DNA from: Microbacterium sp. EYE_78
Lineage (GTDB): Bacteria; Actinomycetota; Actinomycetes; Actinomycetales; Microbacteriaceae
Assembly (NCBI RefSeq): GCF_023149035.1
Contig: NZ_JAHXMY010000001.1
Span: forward strand, 1,364,001-1,428,000
Length of the DNA: 64,000 nucleotides
Direction of reading: 5' to 3'
The position numbers and the translations under genes were made by a program. This document shows positions 32,223 through 43,670 of this stretch, piece by piece. A model generated the notes under the pieces. That model had not been told where the DNA came from. It did no database searches and saw nothing but the letters and a program-made list of their open reading frames with translations. The stretch's first letter is position 1, and each line of letters opens with the position of its first letter.

Positions 32223-33989
32223 ATGACTCCGCCGACGCGCCGCGAAGCACGCCTGCAGCGAGAAACTGATGGCACCCGGCAGAAACTGACGACTCGACGC
32301 CGTGTCGGCATCATCGTCGGCGCGGTCGTCGTCGCTCTCCTTGCTTGCGCGGTGTGGATCGGCTTCAAAGCACTGAGTGTGAAGGGGTCTCTAGAGTCCG
32401 CGCAGTCCGCGTTGGCAGCTGCGCAAAGCGGGGGGGACATTCCTGAGGCGATCGAAGCGTTGAGCGCCGACGCGGGGGATGCGGCCGCGGCCGCGAATGA
32501 CCCCCTCTGGCGTGCCGCTGAGATCGTGCCGTTCCTGGGCGACAACCTCCGCGCCGTTCGAGTCGTCTCCGAAACGCTGGACGCCGTCGCCAACGACGTC
32601 GGGGGTCCCATCTTCGCCCTCCAGTCGGATGGGGAGGGGGCACTCCTCCGTCGGGCGCTTCCGATGCTCGAGGCGCAGACGCCACGCCTGCAGAGCCTGG
32701 CAGGAGAAGTGAGTGCGCTGTCTGACAACACCGCACTCGTCGGCCCGGTGGCGGACGGCGTCGCGCAGGTCGATGAGGTGCTCACGGCGATCGGGCCGAC
32801 ACTCGACATCCTTCCCTCCCTGCTGGGCGCTGACGGCGCAAAGAACTATTTGCTGGTCTTCCAGAACAATGCGGAGACGCTGGCGTTGGGGGGCTCCGCG
32901 GCTTCCGAGACGATGATCCGCGCCGACAATGGCGACCTCGCGATCACCGGCCAGGCGAGCAGCGCGATCTTCGACCGTGACACGCGGTCGATCGGCGTCG
33001 AGATCCCCGAAGGAACGCAGGCCATCCACGGGCCCAATTACGGCAAGCGCGTCAACCTGTCGACCAGTCGCCCTGACTGGCCGGGTGCGGCGCAGATGGT
33101 CGCAGCATTCTGGAACAGAACGATCGATGACACCACGATCGACGGAGCCATCTCGATCGACCCCATCGCTCTCTCGCGCATCCTCCTCGCCACTGGGCCC
33201 ATCACCGTCCCAGGCCCAGACGGCCCTTTCGAGCTGAACAGCGAGAACGCCGTCGACGTCCTGCTCAGCAAGTCCTACGAATGGTGGGATGCCTACACGC
33301 CGGCCGGCGCGAAGGCATCCGACGCATTCTTCGCGACTGTTGCCAGCTCGGTGTTCACCGCGATCTCTTCGGGGAACGTCAACATGAAGGACATGGTCTG
33401 GGCCATCACCGAGAGTGCACAACAGGGGAGTGTGTACGCCTGGATGGCGGACGACAAGGCGCAGACGATGATCGAGAACGCCGGACGCATCGCAGGCATC
33501 CTTCCGAGGGACAACTCCGACACGACGACCATTGGGATCTACCCGCGCGACGTATCCGCCTCGAAGATCGACTACTACCTCGACGCGACGGTCGGGGCGA
33601 CGATGAGCTGCGCAGACGGCGAAACTCGGGTGACGGGGACGGCGACCTTGAAACTCGATCTGTCGCAAGAGCAGGCGGATTCGTTGCCGGATTATGTGAA
33701 GAGCTTCGACAACGGCAGCGATTTCTTCTCCAAGCACGTCTTCATCTACGCGCCTCCGGGCATGGAGCTTGAGAGCGTCGACATGCAGGGCGACCGAGTC
33801 TCCACGTTCCGTGAGGGCAACGATGATCTCGGCCGTGTCGTCGCCCCCTTCCAGGCGCGCCTCTCGCCGGGGGAGTCGATGACCGTGACGGCCACCTTTG
33901 TCGGCACCGGCGACTTCGGTCCCCTCGACGTGCGCACGACGCCGACGGTCCGCGGCACCGATGTGACGGTCGACGACACCTGTCGCTGA
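32223..33989 (+). CDS. DUF4012 membrane-anchored protein
   Basis: A 588-residue protein. The ATG at 32223 follows AAGGACAAAA. A single membrane segment (about residues 28-50) leaves a large extracytoplasmic part containing the DUF4012 core NYLLVFQNNAE near residue 210 and YGKRVNLSTSRPDWPGAAQM. DUF4012 genes recur in actinobacterial polysaccharide loci but have no proven biochemical role to my knowledge. The strand and position next to the sugar-phosphate transferase support a role in polymer assembly or export. Confidence 0.85.
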   Translation: MTPPTRREARLQRETDGTRQKLTTRRRVGIIVGAVVVALLACAVWIGFKALSVKGSLESAQSALAAAQSGGDIPEAIEALSADAGDAAAAANDPLWRAAEIVPFLGDNLRAVRVVSETLDAVANDVGGPIFALQSDGEGALLRRALPMLEAQTPRLQSLAGEVSALSDNTALVGPVADGVAQVDEVLTAIGPTLDILPSLLGADGAKNYLLVFQNNAETLALGGSAASETMIRADNGDLAITGQASSAIFDRDTRSIGVEIPEGTQAIHGPNYGKRVNLSTSRPDWPGAAQMVAAFWNRTIDDTTIDGAISIDPIALSRILLATGPITVPGPDGPFELNSENAVDVLLSKSYEWWDAYTPAGAKASDAFFATVASSVFTAISSGNVNMKDMVWAITESAQQGSVYAWMADDKAQTMIENAGRIAGILPRDNSDTTTIGIYPRDVSASKIDYYLDATVGATMSCADGETRVTGTATLKLDLSQEQADSLPDYVKSFDNGSDFFSKHVFIYAPPGMELESVDMQGDRVSTFREGNDDLGRVVAPFQARLSPGESMTVTATFVGTGDFGPLDVRTTPTVRGTDVTVDDTCR

Positions 33990-34090
33990 ACCCCGTAACC
34001 TGCCTGTTACGCAAATCGCGTTAGTATCGGCTTTGAGGTTGCTGAGCGTTCGCGTTCGGCGGGGGACCTCTGTTCCGCCGAGGGGGGCTC

Positions 34091-35569
34091 ATGAAGAAGG
34101 CTGAGACGCGCGCGCGCACCGCAGCGAGAGTGGTGCGCGCACGGCGCTCCAGCCGTGATTGGCCCCGCCTGTACGGGCGCGGGCTCGTCGTCACCGACGC
34201 TCTGGTCATCCTCCTCACCCTCGCGATCTTCCGCGCCGCGGTCGTGCCGCCCGAGCCGATCGTGCTCACCTGGCCCGATCCCGACGACTCATGGGGCTGG
34301 TTCCCGCTCGTGATCGTCGGAGCACTCTGGCTCGCGTTCCTCACGATGGCCGAGAGTCGTGAGCGTCACATCGTCGGCAATGGTTCGACGGAGTACCGCC
34401 GCGTCGTCAACGGCTCGGTGATGATGCTGGCGGTGCTCATCGCCGTCGCCTTCTTCTTCCGGCTCGAGGTCCAGCGGGCGCTCTTCCTCATCGCAATCCC
34501 CGTCGGGATCGGTCTGCTCGTCCTCTCGCGCTGGGGGATGCGGCAGTGGCTGCGTCGCCAGCAGTCAGCCGACAAGTACGTCTACCGCACGGTCGTCATG
34601 GCCGAGCCTGAGAACGCGGCACACGTCATCGAGTCCATCCGGCGCACGCACGGCACGGGCTTCGACGTCGTCGGCGTCGTCACGAGCGGCCGTCCCTCCG
34701 AGAGCATCCGCGGGGTCCCCGTGATCGGCGGGTTCGGCAACGTGATCGAGGCCTTCGACATCGCCGACGCCGACACCCTGATCATCGCGGGCAGCGACGA
34801 AATCGACCCCCGCGCGATGCGGCGCATCGGGTGGGAGATCGCCGACCGTGACGCCAACATGGTCGTCGCGCCCGCACTCACCGACGTGGCGGGTCCCCGC
34901 ATCCACGCGACCCCTGCCGCCGGACTGCCGTTCATCCACATCGAATACCCGCAGCTCGAGGGCGGCAAGCGGTTCTTCAAGCGAACGTTCGACATGATCG
35001 GCTCCGCTCTGCTCATCGCCCTCGCGAGCCCGATCATGCTGATCACCGCCATGGCGATCAAGGCAGACTCCTCAGGCCCCGTGTTCTACCGCCAGGTGCG
35101 CATCGGCCGCGGTGGGCGCGAGTTCGGCATGATCAAGTTCCGTTCGATGTCCCAGGACGCCGATGATCAGCTCGCGAGCCTCCTCGACCTCCAGGGCAAG
35201 AGCGACCAGCCGCTGTCGAAGGTCGTCGACGACCCGCGCATCACGCCGGTGGGCCGCTTCATCCGCAAGCACTCCATCGACGAGCTGCCGCAGCTGTTCA
35301 ACGTCCTCCTCGGCCACATGAGCCTCGTGGGTCCCCGTCCGCAGCGCGACCACGAAGTGGCTCTCTATGACGACGACGCGCACCGCCGCCTGCTCGTGAA
35401 GCCCGGGATGAGCGGCCTCTGGCAGGTCAGCGGGCGGTCCTCGCTCGACTGGGAGGACGCTCTGCGCCTCGACCTCTACTACGTCGAGAACTGGTCGTTC
35501 GTGCAGGACCTGCACATCCTCCTGCGCACCGTGAAGGCCGTCGTCGCGCCCGGCGCGACCGCCCACTGA
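34091..35569 (+). CDS. Polyprenyl-phosphate sugar-1-phosphate transferase (WbaP/CpsE type)
   Basis: A 492-residue enzyme that would start repeat-unit synthesis by loading a sugar phosphate onto undecaprenyl phosphate. It has about four N-terminal membrane segments, a middle Rossmann-like domain (about 155-290, [12 protein letters not shown]), and a C-terminal catalytic domain from about residue 295. That domain has [45 protein letters not shown] and SLVGPRPQ. No other initiating transferase is in the window, so it likely serves the whole locus. Confidence 0.93.
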   Translation: MKKAETRARTAARVVRARRSSRDWPRLYGRGLVVTDALVILLTLAIFRAAVVPPEPIVLTWPDPDDSWGWFPLVIVGALWLAFLTMAESRERHIVGNGSTEYRRVVNGSVMMLAVLIAVAFFFRLEVQRALFLIAIPVGIGLLVLSRWGMRQWLRRQQSADKYVYRTVVMAEPENAAHVIESIRRTHGTGFDVVGVVTSGRPSESIRGVPVIGGFGNVIEAFDIADADTLIIAGSDEIDPRAMRRIGWEIADRDANMVVAPALTDVAGPRIHATPAAGLPFIHIEYPQLEGGKRFFKRTFDMIGSALLIALASPIMLITAMAIKADSSGPVFYRQVRIGRGGREFGMIKFRSMSQDADDQLASLLDLQGKSDQPLSKVVDDPRITPVGRFIRKHSIDELPQLFNVLLGHMSLVGPRPQRDHEVALYDDDAHRRLLVKPGMSGLWQVSGRSSLDWEDALRLDLYYVENWSFVQDLHILLRTVKAVVAPGATAH

Positions 35570-35917
35570 GCCCCGTAGTGCATCGCGACACGCCCGGGTT
35601 TGCGACACGCCCGGACGGCACGTAGACTGTACAGGTTCCACATTCCTGCGCTTGCGCGCGGGATCACTGCCAGGGCAGTGCATAGGCGAGCAGCCTAGGC
35701 CGCGGGCAGCAGAACATCACATCCCCACACCCCACCCGGAAACGGATCCGCACGCGTGCGTGCGTGGGGGAGAGGATGCCGCGGGTCCTCCCGCGGATTG
35801 ACATCAGAACAGCGGTGCAGCAACCCCGCCTCCGGGTGGGAAGAAGTGCCCGGCGCGACAGCGCCCCGTGCGTCCAATGCCCCCGAGGTACGACGCGAGA
35901 AAGAGAGTGAGCAGACA
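35570..35917 (+). promoter_or_regulatory. S10 operon promoter region and long leader
   Basis: These 348 bases hold no supported gene. A promoter is at 35600-35628 and the leader is about 285 bases. A CCGCGGG-TCCT-CCCGCGG hairpin lies at 35779-35796. An in-frame extension of rpsJ from 35756 is rejected. The leader length suggests control by a ribosomal protein, as L4 does in enterobacteria, but no homology is claimed. Confidence 0.5.
35600..35628 (+). promoter_or_regulatory. Probable S10 operon promoter
   Basis: TTGCGA at 35600-35605 and TAGACT at 35623-35628, spacing 17 bases. Confidence 0.6.
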
Positions 35918-36226
35918 ATGGCGGGACAGAAGATCCGCATTCGCCTGAAGTCGTATGACCACGAGGTCATCGACTCGTCGGCACGCAAAATCGTCGACAC
36001 CGTGACCCGTGCGGGCGCGACGGTCGTGGGCCCGGTGCCCCTTCCGACCGAGAAGAACGTGATCGCAGTCATCCGTTCGCCCCACAAGTACAAGGACAGC
36101 CGCGAGCACTTCGAGATGCGCACCCACAAGCGCCTCATCGACATCATCGACCCGACGCCCAAGGCCGTCGACTCGCTGATGCGTCTCGACCTCCCGGCCG
36201 ACGTCAACATCGAGATCAAGCTCTGA
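35918..36226 (+). CDS. rpsJ: 30S ribosomal protein S10
   Basis: A 102-residue protein of the 30S head that also acts as NusE in antitermination. The ATG at 35918 gives the canonical [18 protein letters not shown] start with AGAGAGTGAG upstream. First gene of the S10 operon; rplC follows after 11 bases. Confidence 0.98.
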   Translation: MAGQKIRIRLKSYDHEVIDSSARKIVDTVTRAGATVVGPVPLPTEKNVIAVIRSPHKYKDSREHFEMRTHKRLIDIIDPTPKAVDSLMRLDLPADVNIEIKL

Positions 36227-36237
36227 GGTCGATCATC

Positions 36238-36897
36238 ATGGCTGACATCAACTCCAAGGTTTCCAAGGGCCTGCTGGGCACCAAGCTCGGCATGACCCAG
36301 GTCTGGGACGAGAACGGCAAGGTCGTTCCCGTCACCGTCATCGAAGTCGCCCCCAACGTGGTGACCCAGGTGCGCACGCCCGAGCGCGACGGCTACAACG
36401 CCGTGCAGATCGCTTACGGCCAGATCGACCCCCGCAAGGTCAACAAGCCGCAGACGGCCCACTTCGAGGCTGCCGGTGTGACCCCGCGCCGCCACCTCAC
36501 CGAGGTGCGCACGGCGGATGCCGCTGACTACTCACTCGGTCAGGAGCTCACCGTCGATGCCACCTTCGAGGCCGGCCAGCTGGTCGACGTCGTCGGCACC
36601 AGCAAGGGCAAGGGCACCGCGGGTGTCATGAAGCGTCACAACTTCAAGGGCGTCTCCGCTTCGCACGGTGCGCACCGCAACCACCGCAAGCCCGGCTCGA
36701 TCGGCGCATCGTCGACCCCGAGCCGCGTCTTCAAGGGCATGCGCATGGCCGGCCGTATGGGTGGCGAGCGCGTGACCGTCCTCAACCTCACGGTGCACGC
36801 CGTCGACGCCGAGAAGGGTCTGCTGCTCGTCAAGGGCGCCGTCCCCGGTGCTCGTGGCCGCATCGTCTACGTCCGCAACGCAGTGAAGGGTGCCTGA
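36238..36897 (+). CDS. rplC: 50S ribosomal protein L3
   Basis: A 219-residue 23S rRNA-binding protein near the peptidyl transferase centre. It shows [15 protein letters not shown] at the start and the [14 protein letters not shown] loop reaching the active centre. It sits two bases upstream of rplD. One GCGGATGCC Asp-Ala pair at 36514 uses the otherwise uncommon GAT codon. Confidence 0.98.
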   Translation: MADINSKVSKGLLGTKLGMTQVWDENGKVVPVTVIEVAPNVVTQVRTPERDGYNAVQIAYGQIDPRKVNKPQTAHFEAAGVTPRRHLTEVRTADAADYSLGQELTVDATFEAGQLVDVVGTSKGKGTAGVMKRHNFKGVSASHGAHRNHRKPGSIGASSTPSRVFKGMRMAGRMGGERVTVLNLTVHAVDAEKGLLLVKGAVPGARGRIVYVRNAVKGA

Positions 36898-36899
36898 AC

Positions 36900-37562
36900 A
36901 TGGCTGACTCGACTCTCGCGCTCGACGTCGTGAAGGCCGACGGCTCCAAGGCCGGTTCCGTGAACCTGCCCGCCGAGGTCTTCGACGTCAAGACGAACAT
37001 CCCCCTCATCCACCAGGTCGTCGTCGCGCAGCTCGCGGCGGCTCGCCAGGGCACCCACTCGACCAAGCGTCGTGGTGAGGTCTCCGGTGCCGGCCGCAAG
37101 CCCTTCAAGCAGAAGGGCACGGGTAACGCCCGCCAGGGCTCGATCCGCGCGCCGCACATGACCGGTGGTGGCATCGTCCACGGTCCGAAGCCGCGCAACT
37201 ACTCGCAGCGCACCCCCAAGAAGATGGTCGCCGCCGCCCTGCTGGGCGCGCTCAGCGACCGCGCTCGGGGCAGCCGTCTGCACGTCGTCGACTCCTTCGG
37301 CATCGAGGGTGCACCGTCGACCAAGGCCGCCGCTGCGGTGCTGTCGGCGCTCGCGCCCACCAAGAACGTCCTCGTGGTCATCACGCGTGACGACGAGCTG
37401 AGCGTCAAGAGCGTCCGCAACCTCGCGTACGTCCACGTGCTCACGTTCGACCAGCTCAACGCCTACGACGTGCTCGTCTCCGACGACATCGTCTTCACCA
37501 AGGCCGCCTACGACGCGTTCGTCGCCGCGAAGGCCGGCTCCACCGAGGAGGTCTCGGCATGA
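36900..37562 (+). CDS. rplD: 50S ribosomal protein L4
   Basis: A 220-residue exit-tunnel protein. The extended loop [18 protein letters not shown] is intact, so no macrolide-type change is evident. In enterobacteria L4 represses the S10 operon. Its stop overlaps the rplW start by four bases. Confidence 0.98.
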   Translation: MADSTLALDVVKADGSKAGSVNLPAEVFDVKTNIPLIHQVVVAQLAAARQGTHSTKRRGEVSGAGRKPFKQKGTGNARQGSIRAPHMTGGGIVHGPKPRNYSQRTPKKMVAAALLGALSDRARGSRLHVVDSFGIEGAPSTKAAAAVLSALAPTKNVLVVITRDDELSVKSVRNLAYVHVLTFDQLNAYDVLVSDDIVFTKAAYDAFVAAKAGSTEEVSA

Positions 37563-37858
37563 CCAGCGTCAACAAGGACCCGCGCGACATCATCCTGAAG
37601 CCGGTCGTCTCCGAGAAGAGCTACGGGCTCATCGACGAGGGCAAGTACACGTTCCTCGTGGACCCCCGCGCCGACAAGACCGAGATCAAGCTCGCCATCG
37701 AGAAGATCTTCGGCGTCAAGGTGGCTTCGGTGAACACGCTGAACCGCCCGGGCAAGGCCCGCCGCACCCGCTTCGGCACCGGCAAGCGCAAGGACACCAA
37801 GCGCGCCATCGTGACCCTGAAGTCGGGCACCATCGACATCTTCACGGCCGTCGGCTGA
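37559..37858 (+). CDS. rplW: 50S ribosomal protein L23
   Basis: A 99-residue protein at the tunnel exit that docks trigger factor and SRP. Family pattern [15 protein letters not shown] at the start and [16 protein letters not shown] near the end. The ATG overlaps the rplD stop (ATGA). Confidence 0.98.
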   Translation: MTSVNKDPRDIILKPVVSEKSYGLIDEGKYTFLVDPRADKTEIKLAIEKIFGVKVASVNTLNRPGKARRTRFGTGKRKDTKRAIVTLKSGTIDIFTAVG

Positions 37859-37882
37859 CAGCTGGGATAGAGGACTAGAGAC

Positions 37883-38722
<840 letters not shown>

Positions 38723-38734
38723 GAGTAGAGGAAG

Positions 38735-39016
38735 ATGCCTCGCAGCCTGAAGAAGGGCCCCTTCGTCGACGAGCACCTGCTTCGCAAGGTCGTCTCGCAG
38801 AACGAAGCGGGTTCGAAGAACGTCATCAAGACCTGGTCGCGCCGTTCGATGATCATCCCGGCCATGCTGGGTCACACCATCGCGGTGCACGACGGACGCA
38901 AGCACATCCCCGTGTTCGTGTCCGAGACCATGGTCGGCCACAAGCTGGGCGAGTTCGCGCCCACCCGCACCTTCCGCGGCCACGAGAAGGACGACAAGAA
39001 GGGCCGTCGCCGCTAA
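38735..39016 (+). CDS. rpsS: 30S ribosomal protein S19
   Basis: A 93-residue 30S head protein that begins [15 protein letters not shown] and contains [20 protein letters not shown] as in the family. It is 12 bases after rplB and 39 bases before rplV. Confidence 0.98.
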   Translation: MPRSLKKGPFVDEHLLRKVVSQNEAGSKNVIKTWSRRSMIIPAMLGHTIAVHDGRKHIPVFVSETMVGHKLGEFAPTRTFRGHEKDDKKGRRR

Positions 39017-39055
39017 CGCGGTGACGCTCTCAGAGAGAGGAAGAGGAGGAGACAA

Positions 39056-39451
39056 ATGGTGGAATCCATCGCACGTGTGAAGCACATCCGCGTGACCCCT
39101 CAGAAGGCTCGTCGTGTCGTCGCGCTCATCAAGGGCAAGCAGGCTCAGGAGGCTCTCGCCATCCTGAAGTTCGCTCCCCAGGGTGCCAGCGAGCCGATCT
39201 ACAAGCTCGTCGCCTCGGCCGTCGCGAACGCTCGCGTCAAGGCCGATAAGGACAGCGAGTTCCTGGACGAGCAGGACCTGTACGTGAAGAACGCCTACGT
39301 GGACGAGGGCACGACGCTGAAGCGTTTCCAGCCCCGCGCCCAGGGTCGCGCGTTCCAGATCAAGAAGCGCACCAGCCACATCACCGTGGTGCTCTCGACC
39401 CCCGAGGTCGCTGACACCGCTGCGGCTGACACCAAGAAGGCGAGCAAGTAA
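39056..39451 (+). CDS. rplV: 50S ribosomal protein L22
   Basis: A 131-residue tunnel protein. The beta-hairpin region [20 protein letters not shown] is intact. A short Ala/Thr/Lys-rich tail follows the core. The stop overlaps the rpsC start by one base (TAATG). Confidence 0.98.
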   Translation: MVESIARVKHIRVTPQKARRVVALIKGKQAQEALAILKFAPQGASEPIYKLVASAVANARVKADKDSEFLDEQDLYVKNAYVDEGTTLKRFQPRAQGRAFQIKKRTSHITVVLSTPEVADTAAADTKKASK

Positions 39452-40200
39452 TGGGACAGAAAGTCAACCCGTACGGCTTCCGCCTCGGCATCACCACCGA
39501 CCACGTGTCGCGCTGGTTCTCGGACTCCACCAAGCCCGGGCAGCGGTACGCCGACTACGTGGCGGAGGACGTCAAGATCCGTCGCCTGCTGACGACGTCG
39601 CTCGACCGTGCCGGCGTGAGCAACATCGAGATCGAGCGCACGCGTGACCGCGTCCGCGTCGACATCCACACCGCCCGCCCGGGCATCGTGATCGGTCGCC
39701 GCGGCGCCGAGGCCGAGCGCATCCGCGCCGACCTCGAGAAGCTCACCGGCAAGCAGATCCAGCTGAACATCCTCGAGGTCAAGAACCCCGAGGCCGACGC
39801 TCAGCTCGTCGCGCAGGGCATCGCCGAGCAGCTCTCCGCACGTGTGGCCTTCCGCCGCGCGATGCGCAAGGGTCTGCAGGGCGCGCAGCGCGCAGGCGCC
39901 AAGGGCGTCCGCATCCAGGTCTCCGGCCGCCTCGGCGGCGCCGAGATGAGCCGCTCGGAGTTCTACCGCGAAGGCCGTGTGCCCCTGCACACCCTCCGCG
40001 CGAACATCGACTACGGCTTCTACGAGGCGAAGACCACCTTCGGCCGCATCGGCGTGAAGGTCTGGATCTACAAGGGCGACCTGACCAACAAGGAGCTCGC
40101 TCGCGAGCAGGCCAACCAGAAGCCCTCGCGCGACCGTGGCGGCGACCGCCGTCGTGGCCCGCGCGCGGAGGCTCCCGTCGCAGAAGGAGCGTCAGCCTGA
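39451..40200 (+). CDS. rpsC: 30S ribosomal protein S3
   Basis: A 249-residue mRNA-entry protein with a KH domain ([20 protein letters not shown], about residues 65-85) and a basic Arg/Ala-rich C-terminus. One-base overlaps at both ends (with rplV and rplP) show tight coupling. Confidence 0.98.
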   Translation: MGQKVNPYGFRLGITTDHVSRWFSDSTKPGQRYADYVAEDVKIRRLLTTSLDRAGVSNIEIERTRDRVRVDIHTARPGIVIGRRGAEAERIRADLEKLTGKQIQLNILEVKNPEADAQLVAQGIAEQLSARVAFRRAMRKGLQGAQRAGAKGVRIQVSGRLGGAEMSRSEFYREGRVPLHTLRANIDYGFYEAKTTFGRIGVKVWIYKGDLTNKELAREQANQKPSRDRGGDRRRGPRAEAPVAEGASA

Positions 40201-40619
40201 TGCTTATTCCCCGCAAGGTCAAGTACCGCAAGCAGCACCACCCGAAGCGTGACGGTGCGGCCACCGGTGGCACCAAGGTCAGCTTCGGCGAGTTCGGCAT
40301 CCAGGCCCTCACCCCCGCGTACGTGACGAACCGTCAGATCGAGTCCGCTCGTATCGCCATGACGCGTCACATCAAGCGTGGTGGAAAGGTGTGGATCAAC
40401 GTCTACCCCGACCGTCCGCTCACGAAGAAGCCTGCTGAGACCCGCATGGGTTCCGGTAAGGGTTCGCCCGAGTGGTGGGTCGCCAACGTCAAGCCGGGTC
40501 GCGTCCTCTTCGAGGTCGCTGGCGTCAACGAGGAACTCGCTCGTGAGGCCCTGACCCGTGCCATTCACAAGCTGCCGCTCAAGGCACGCATCATCAAGCG
40601 CGAGGAGGGCGACGCGTAA
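40200..40619 (+). CDS. rplP: 50S ribosomal protein L16
   Basis: A 139-residue protein near the A-site tRNA elbow. [13 protein letters not shown] at the start and [14 protein letters not shown] in the middle are diagnostic. Overlaps rpmC by one base. Confidence 0.98.
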   Translation: MLIPRKVKYRKQHHPKRDGAATGGTKVSFGEFGIQALTPAYVTNRQIESARIAMTRHIKRGGKVWINVYPDRPLTKKPAETRMGSGKGSPEWWVANVKPGRVLFEVAGVNEELAREALTRAIHKLPLKARIIKREEGDA

Positions 40620-40933
40620 TGGCTGTCGGCACCAAGACGCTCGCCCCGAGCGAGCTGGACACGTTCGAAGACCAGCGCCTCGTGGAGGAGCTGCGCAAGG
40701 CCAAGGAAGAGCTGTTCAACCTGCGCTTCCAGTCGGCCACCGGCCAGCTCGAGAGCCACGGCCGCATCCGTGCGGTCAAGCGCGACATCGCGCGGCTCTA
40801 CACCGTCATCCGTGAGCGCGAGCTCGGCATCCGTGCCACTCCCGCTCCGGCCGAGACGGCCACCAAGGCGAAGAAGAGCAAGGCCAAGAAGGCGGACGAG
40901 TCCGCTGAGGCCGCGAAGGAAGAGGCCGAGTGA
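40619..40933 (+). CDS. rpmC: 50S ribosomal protein L29 with C-terminal extension
   Basis: The L29 core (residues about 1-72; [20 protein letters not shown]) is followed by about 30 residues rich in Ala, Lys and Glu ([10 protein letters not shown]). Typical L29 is 60-75 residues, so this copy at 104 is extended. The tail is likely flexible near the tunnel exit. Overlaps rpsQ by one base. Confidence 0.97.
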   Translation: MAVGTKTLAPSELDTFEDQRLVEELRKAKEELFNLRFQSATGQLESHGRIRAVKRDIARLYTVIRERELGIRATPAPAETATKAKKSKAKKADESAEAAKEEAE

Positions 40934-41265
40934 TGGCTGAGAAGAAGGATGCCGCGAAGGCGACCGTGGCCGCTGGTCACGAGTCGGCCGAGCACGACGT
41001 CCGCGACGTCAACGCCCGTGGGTACCGCAAGGCCCGCCGTGGCTACGTCGTCAGCGACAAGATGGACAAGACGATCGTCGTCGAGGTCGAGGACCGCGTG
41101 AAGCACCCCCTCTACGGCAAGGTCATCCGCCGCACGTCGAAGGTGAAGGCTCACGACGAGCAGAACACCGCCGGCATCGGCGACCTCGTCCTCATCAACG
41201 AGACCCGCCCGCTGAGCGCCACCAAGCGCTGGCGTCTGGTCGAGATTCTCGAGAAGGCGAAGTAA
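40933..41265 (+). CDS. rpsQ: 30S ribosomal protein S17 with N-terminal extension
   Basis: A 110-residue protein: a charged N-terminal extension of about 28 residues ([16 protein letters not shown]) before the S17 core ([18 protein letters not shown]). The ATG at 40933 overlaps the rpmC stop. A GTG three bases upstream is possible but unnecessary. Confidence 0.96.
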   Translation: MAEKKDAAKATVAAGHESAEHDVRDVNARGYRKARRGYVVSDKMDKTIVVEVEDRVKHPLYGKVIRRTSKVKAHDEQNTAGIGDLVLINETRPLSATKRWRLVEILEKAK

Positions 41266-41268
41266 GCA

Positions 41269-41637
41269 ATGATCCAGAACGAGTCTCGCCTCAAGGTCGC
41301 CGACAACACCGGCGCCAAGGAGCTGCTCACGATCCGCGTGCTCGGTGGTTCCAACCGCCGCTACGCGGGTGTGGGCGACATCATCGTGGCGACCGTCAAG
41401 GACGCGATCCCGGGCGGCAACGTCAAGAAGGGCGACGTCGTCAAGGCGGTTATCGTCCGCACGGTCAAGTCGACCCGTCGTCCCGACGGTTCGTACATCA
41501 AGTTCGACGAGAACGCCGCCGTCATCCTGAAGAACGACGGGGAGCCCCGCGGCACCCGCATCTTCGGACCGGTCGGTCGTGAGCTTCGTGACAAGAAGTT
41601 CATGAAGATCGTCTCGCTGGCCCCGGAGGTCATCTGA
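41269..41637 (+). CDS. rplN: 50S ribosomal protein L14
   Basis: A 122-residue protein at the subunit interface. [19 protein letters not shown] is the canonical start and [22 protein letters not shown] the canonical end. Three bases after rpsQ, probably the start of the spc-type block within one long transcript. Confidence 0.98.
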   Translation: MIQNESRLKVADNTGAKELLTIRVLGGSNRRYAGVGDIIVATVKDAIPGGNVKKGDVVKAVIVRTVKSTRRPDGSYIKFDENAAVILKNDGEPRGTRIFGPVGRELRDKKFMKIVSLAPEVI

Positions 41638-41639
41638 TC

Positions 41640-41999
41640 ATGGCGAACATCAAGAAGGGTGACCTGGTTCAGGTCATCAGCGGCCGCAAGCAGGACAAGG
41701 GCGGCGACCGCGGCAAGCAGGGCAAGGTCCTCGAGGTCCTCGTCGAGCAGAACCGCGTCGTGGTCGAGGGTGTGAACTACATCACGAAGCACTCCCGCGT
41801 CGGCCAGTCGCAGCGCGGCACCAAGACGGGCGGCATCGAGACGATGGAAGCCCCGATCCACATCTCCAACGTGGCGCTGGTCGACCCGTCGACCAAGAAG
41901 CCGACCCGTGTCGGCCACCGCGTCGAGGAGCAGACGAAGGACGGCGTCAAGCGCACCGTCCGCGTCCGCTACGCAAAGAAGAGCGGCAAGGACCTCTGA
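41640..41999 (+). CDS. rplX: 50S ribosomal protein L24
   Basis: A 119-residue assembly-initiator protein with a KOW motif ([19 protein letters not shown]). Two bases separate it from each neighbour. Confidence 0.98.
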   Translation: MANIKKGDLVQVISGRKQDKGGDRGKQGKVLEVLVEQNRVVVEGVNYITKHSRVGQSQRGTKTGGIETMEAPIHISNVALVDPSTKKPTRVGHRVEEQTKDGVKRTVRVRYAKKSGKDL

Positions 42000-42001
42000 A
42001 C

Positions 42002-42592
42002 ATGAGCAACGCAACTGCCGTGGAGGCTGGCAAGATCCAGCCCCGCCTGAAGCAGAAGTACCAGGCCGAGATCAAGAAGGCGATGCAGGACGAGTTCGGC
42101 TACCCGAACGTCATGCAGATCCCCGGTCTCGTCAAGGTCGTCGTCAACACCGGTGTCGGTGAGGCTGCGCGCGACAGCAAGGTGATCGAGGGTGCGGTCG
42201 ACGACCTCACGAAGATCACCGGCCAGAAGCCGGTCGTCACCAAGGCCCGCAAGTCCATCGCGCAGTTCAAGCTGCGTGAGGGCCAGGCCATCGGCGCGCA
42301 CGTCACCCTCCGTGGCGACCGTGCGTGGGAGTTCGTCGACCGTCTCGTCAACCTCGCCCTGCCCCGCATCCGCGACTTCCGCGGTCTGTCGGACAAGCAG
42401 TTCGACGGCAACGGCAACTACACCTTCGGTCTCCAGGAGCAGTCGGTGTTCCACGAGATCAACCAGGACCGCATCGACCGCGTCCGCGGCTTCGACATCA
42501 CGATCGTCACCACGGCGAAGACGGATGCCGAGGGTCGGGCGCTGCTGAAGCACCTGGGCTTCCCGTTCAAGTCGGCTGACGCCCAGGCGTGA
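42002..42592 (+). CDS. rplE: 50S ribosomal protein L5
   Basis: A 196-residue 5S rRNA-binding protein with a short N-terminal extension. Core motifs [13 protein letters not shown] and [16 protein letters not shown] are present. In many bacteria rpsN comes next; here a 134-base gap with a strong hairpin leads straight to rpsH. Confidence 0.98.
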   Translation: MSNATAVEAGKIQPRLKQKYQAEIKKAMQDEFGYPNVMQIPGLVKVVVNTGVGEAARDSKVIEGAVDDLTKITGQKPVVTKARKSIAQFKLREGQAIGAHVTLRGDRAWEFVDRLVNLALPRIRDFRGLSDKQFDGNGNYTFGLQEQSVFHEINQDRIDRVRGFDITIVTTAKTDAEGRALLKHLGFPFKSADAQA

Positions 42593-42607
42593 TCCGATAA
42601 GATCGAT

Positions 42608-42641
42608 CGTTCGGCCTCGGGGCGTGCTCCGGGGCCGAACG
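42608..42641 (+). terminator. Hairpin between rplE and rpsH
   Basis: A 13-bp stem with one G-U pair (42608-42620 with 42629-42641) and an eight-base loop. The tail CACAACTGAATATCG at 42646-42660 matches the one after the fusA hairpin. It is likely an attenuator or processing site within the ribosomal transcript. Confidence 0.6.
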
Positions 42642-42726
42642 ACTGCACAACTGAATATCGATCATTCATCGAAGGTCGCCTGTCGTGTAACGGCAGTCGA
42701 AACCTCATGACTAAAGGACATCACCC

Positions 42727-43125
42727 ATGACGATGACAGACCCGGTCGCAGACATGCTGACCCGTCTGCGCAACGCGAACTCGGCGCACCACGACGCCGT
42801 CGCGCTGCCGAGCTCCAAGCTCAAGACCCACATCGCCGAGATCCTCCAGCAGGAGGGCTACATCTCCGGCTGGGAGGTCTCCGACGCGCGTGTCGGTCAG
42901 ACCCTCACCCTGACGCTCAAGTACGGCCCGAACCGCGAGCGGTCGATCGCCGGCATCAAGCGCGTCTCGAAGCCCGGTCTCCGCGTGTACGCGAAGTCGA
43001 CCGAGCTCCCCCGGGTCCTCGGTGGCCTGGGCGTCGCGATCCTGTCCACCTCCTCTGGCCTCCTCACGGACCGCCAGGCCGAGCAGAAGGGCGTCGGCGG
43101 GGAAGTCCTCGCCTACGTGTGGTGA
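42727..43125 (+). CDS. rpsH: 30S ribosomal protein S8
   Basis: A 132-residue 16S rRNA-binding protein; in enterobacteria it represses the spc operon. The ATG at 42727 has AAAGGA eight bases upstream; a second ATG two codons in is less well placed. [13 protein letters not shown] start and [18 protein letters not shown] end match the family. Confidence 0.97.
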   Translation: MTMTDPVADMLTRLRNANSAHHDAVALPSSKLKTHIAEILQQEGYISGWEVSDARVGQTLTLTLKYGPNRERSIAGIKRVSKPGLRVYAKSTELPRVLGGLGVAILSTSSGLLTDRQAEQKGVGGEVLAYVW

Positions 43126-43131
43126 TCTGAC

Positions 43132-43668
43132 ATGTCGCGTATTGGACGTCTTCCCATCGACATCCCCGCCGGCGTGACCGTCACGGTCACCGGCCAGGAC
43201 GTCGTCGTCAAGGGCCCGAAGGGCGAGCTCTCGCTCACCGTCGCGCGCCCCATCGAGGCGAAGGTCGAGGAGAACCAGGTACTGGTCTCCCGTCCCGACG
43301 ACGAGCGCGAGTCGCGTGCACTGCACGGACTCACTCGCACCCTCATCAACAACAACATCATCGGCGTGACCCAGGGCTACTCCAAGGGCCTCGAGGTCGT
43401 CGGCACCGGTTACCGCGTCGCACAGAAGGGCACGTCGGTCGAGTTCGCGCTCGGCTTCTCGCACCCCGTCCTGGTCGAGGCTCCCGCGGGCATCACGCTC
43501 ACCGTCGAGGGCAACAACAAGGTCACCGTCGCCGGTATCTCGAAGCAGGCCGTCGGCGAGGCAGCTGCCAACATCCGCAAGATCCGCAAGCCCGAGCCCT
43601 ACAAGGGCAAGGGTGTGCGGTACGCGGGCGAGGTCGTTCGCCGCAAGGCCGGAAAGAGTGGTAAGTAA
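43132..43668 (+). CDS. rplF: 50S ribosomal protein L6
   Basis: A 178-residue two-domain protein near the sarcin-ricin loop. [14 protein letters not shown] at the start and [16 protein letters not shown] near the end are diagnostic. Six bases after rpsH, two before rplR. Confidence 0.98.
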   Translation: MSRIGRLPIDIPAGVTVTVTGQDVVVKGPKGELSLTVARPIEAKVEENQVLVSRPDDERESRALHGLTRTLINNNIIGVTQGYSKGLEVVGTGYRVAQKGTSVEFALGFSHPVLVEAPAGITLTVEGNNKVTVAGISKQAVGEAAANIRKIRKPEPYKGKGVRYAGEVVRRKAGKSGK

Positions 43669-43670
43669 CG

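Noticed and set aside
32041..32226. A 61-codon frame upstream of the DUF4012 gene
   Set aside because: No ribosome binding site, no recognisable pattern, and it overlaps the start of the better-supported gene.
35756..35917. N-terminal extension of S10
   Set aside because: The canonical start at 35918 fits family length and has a purine-rich site upstream.
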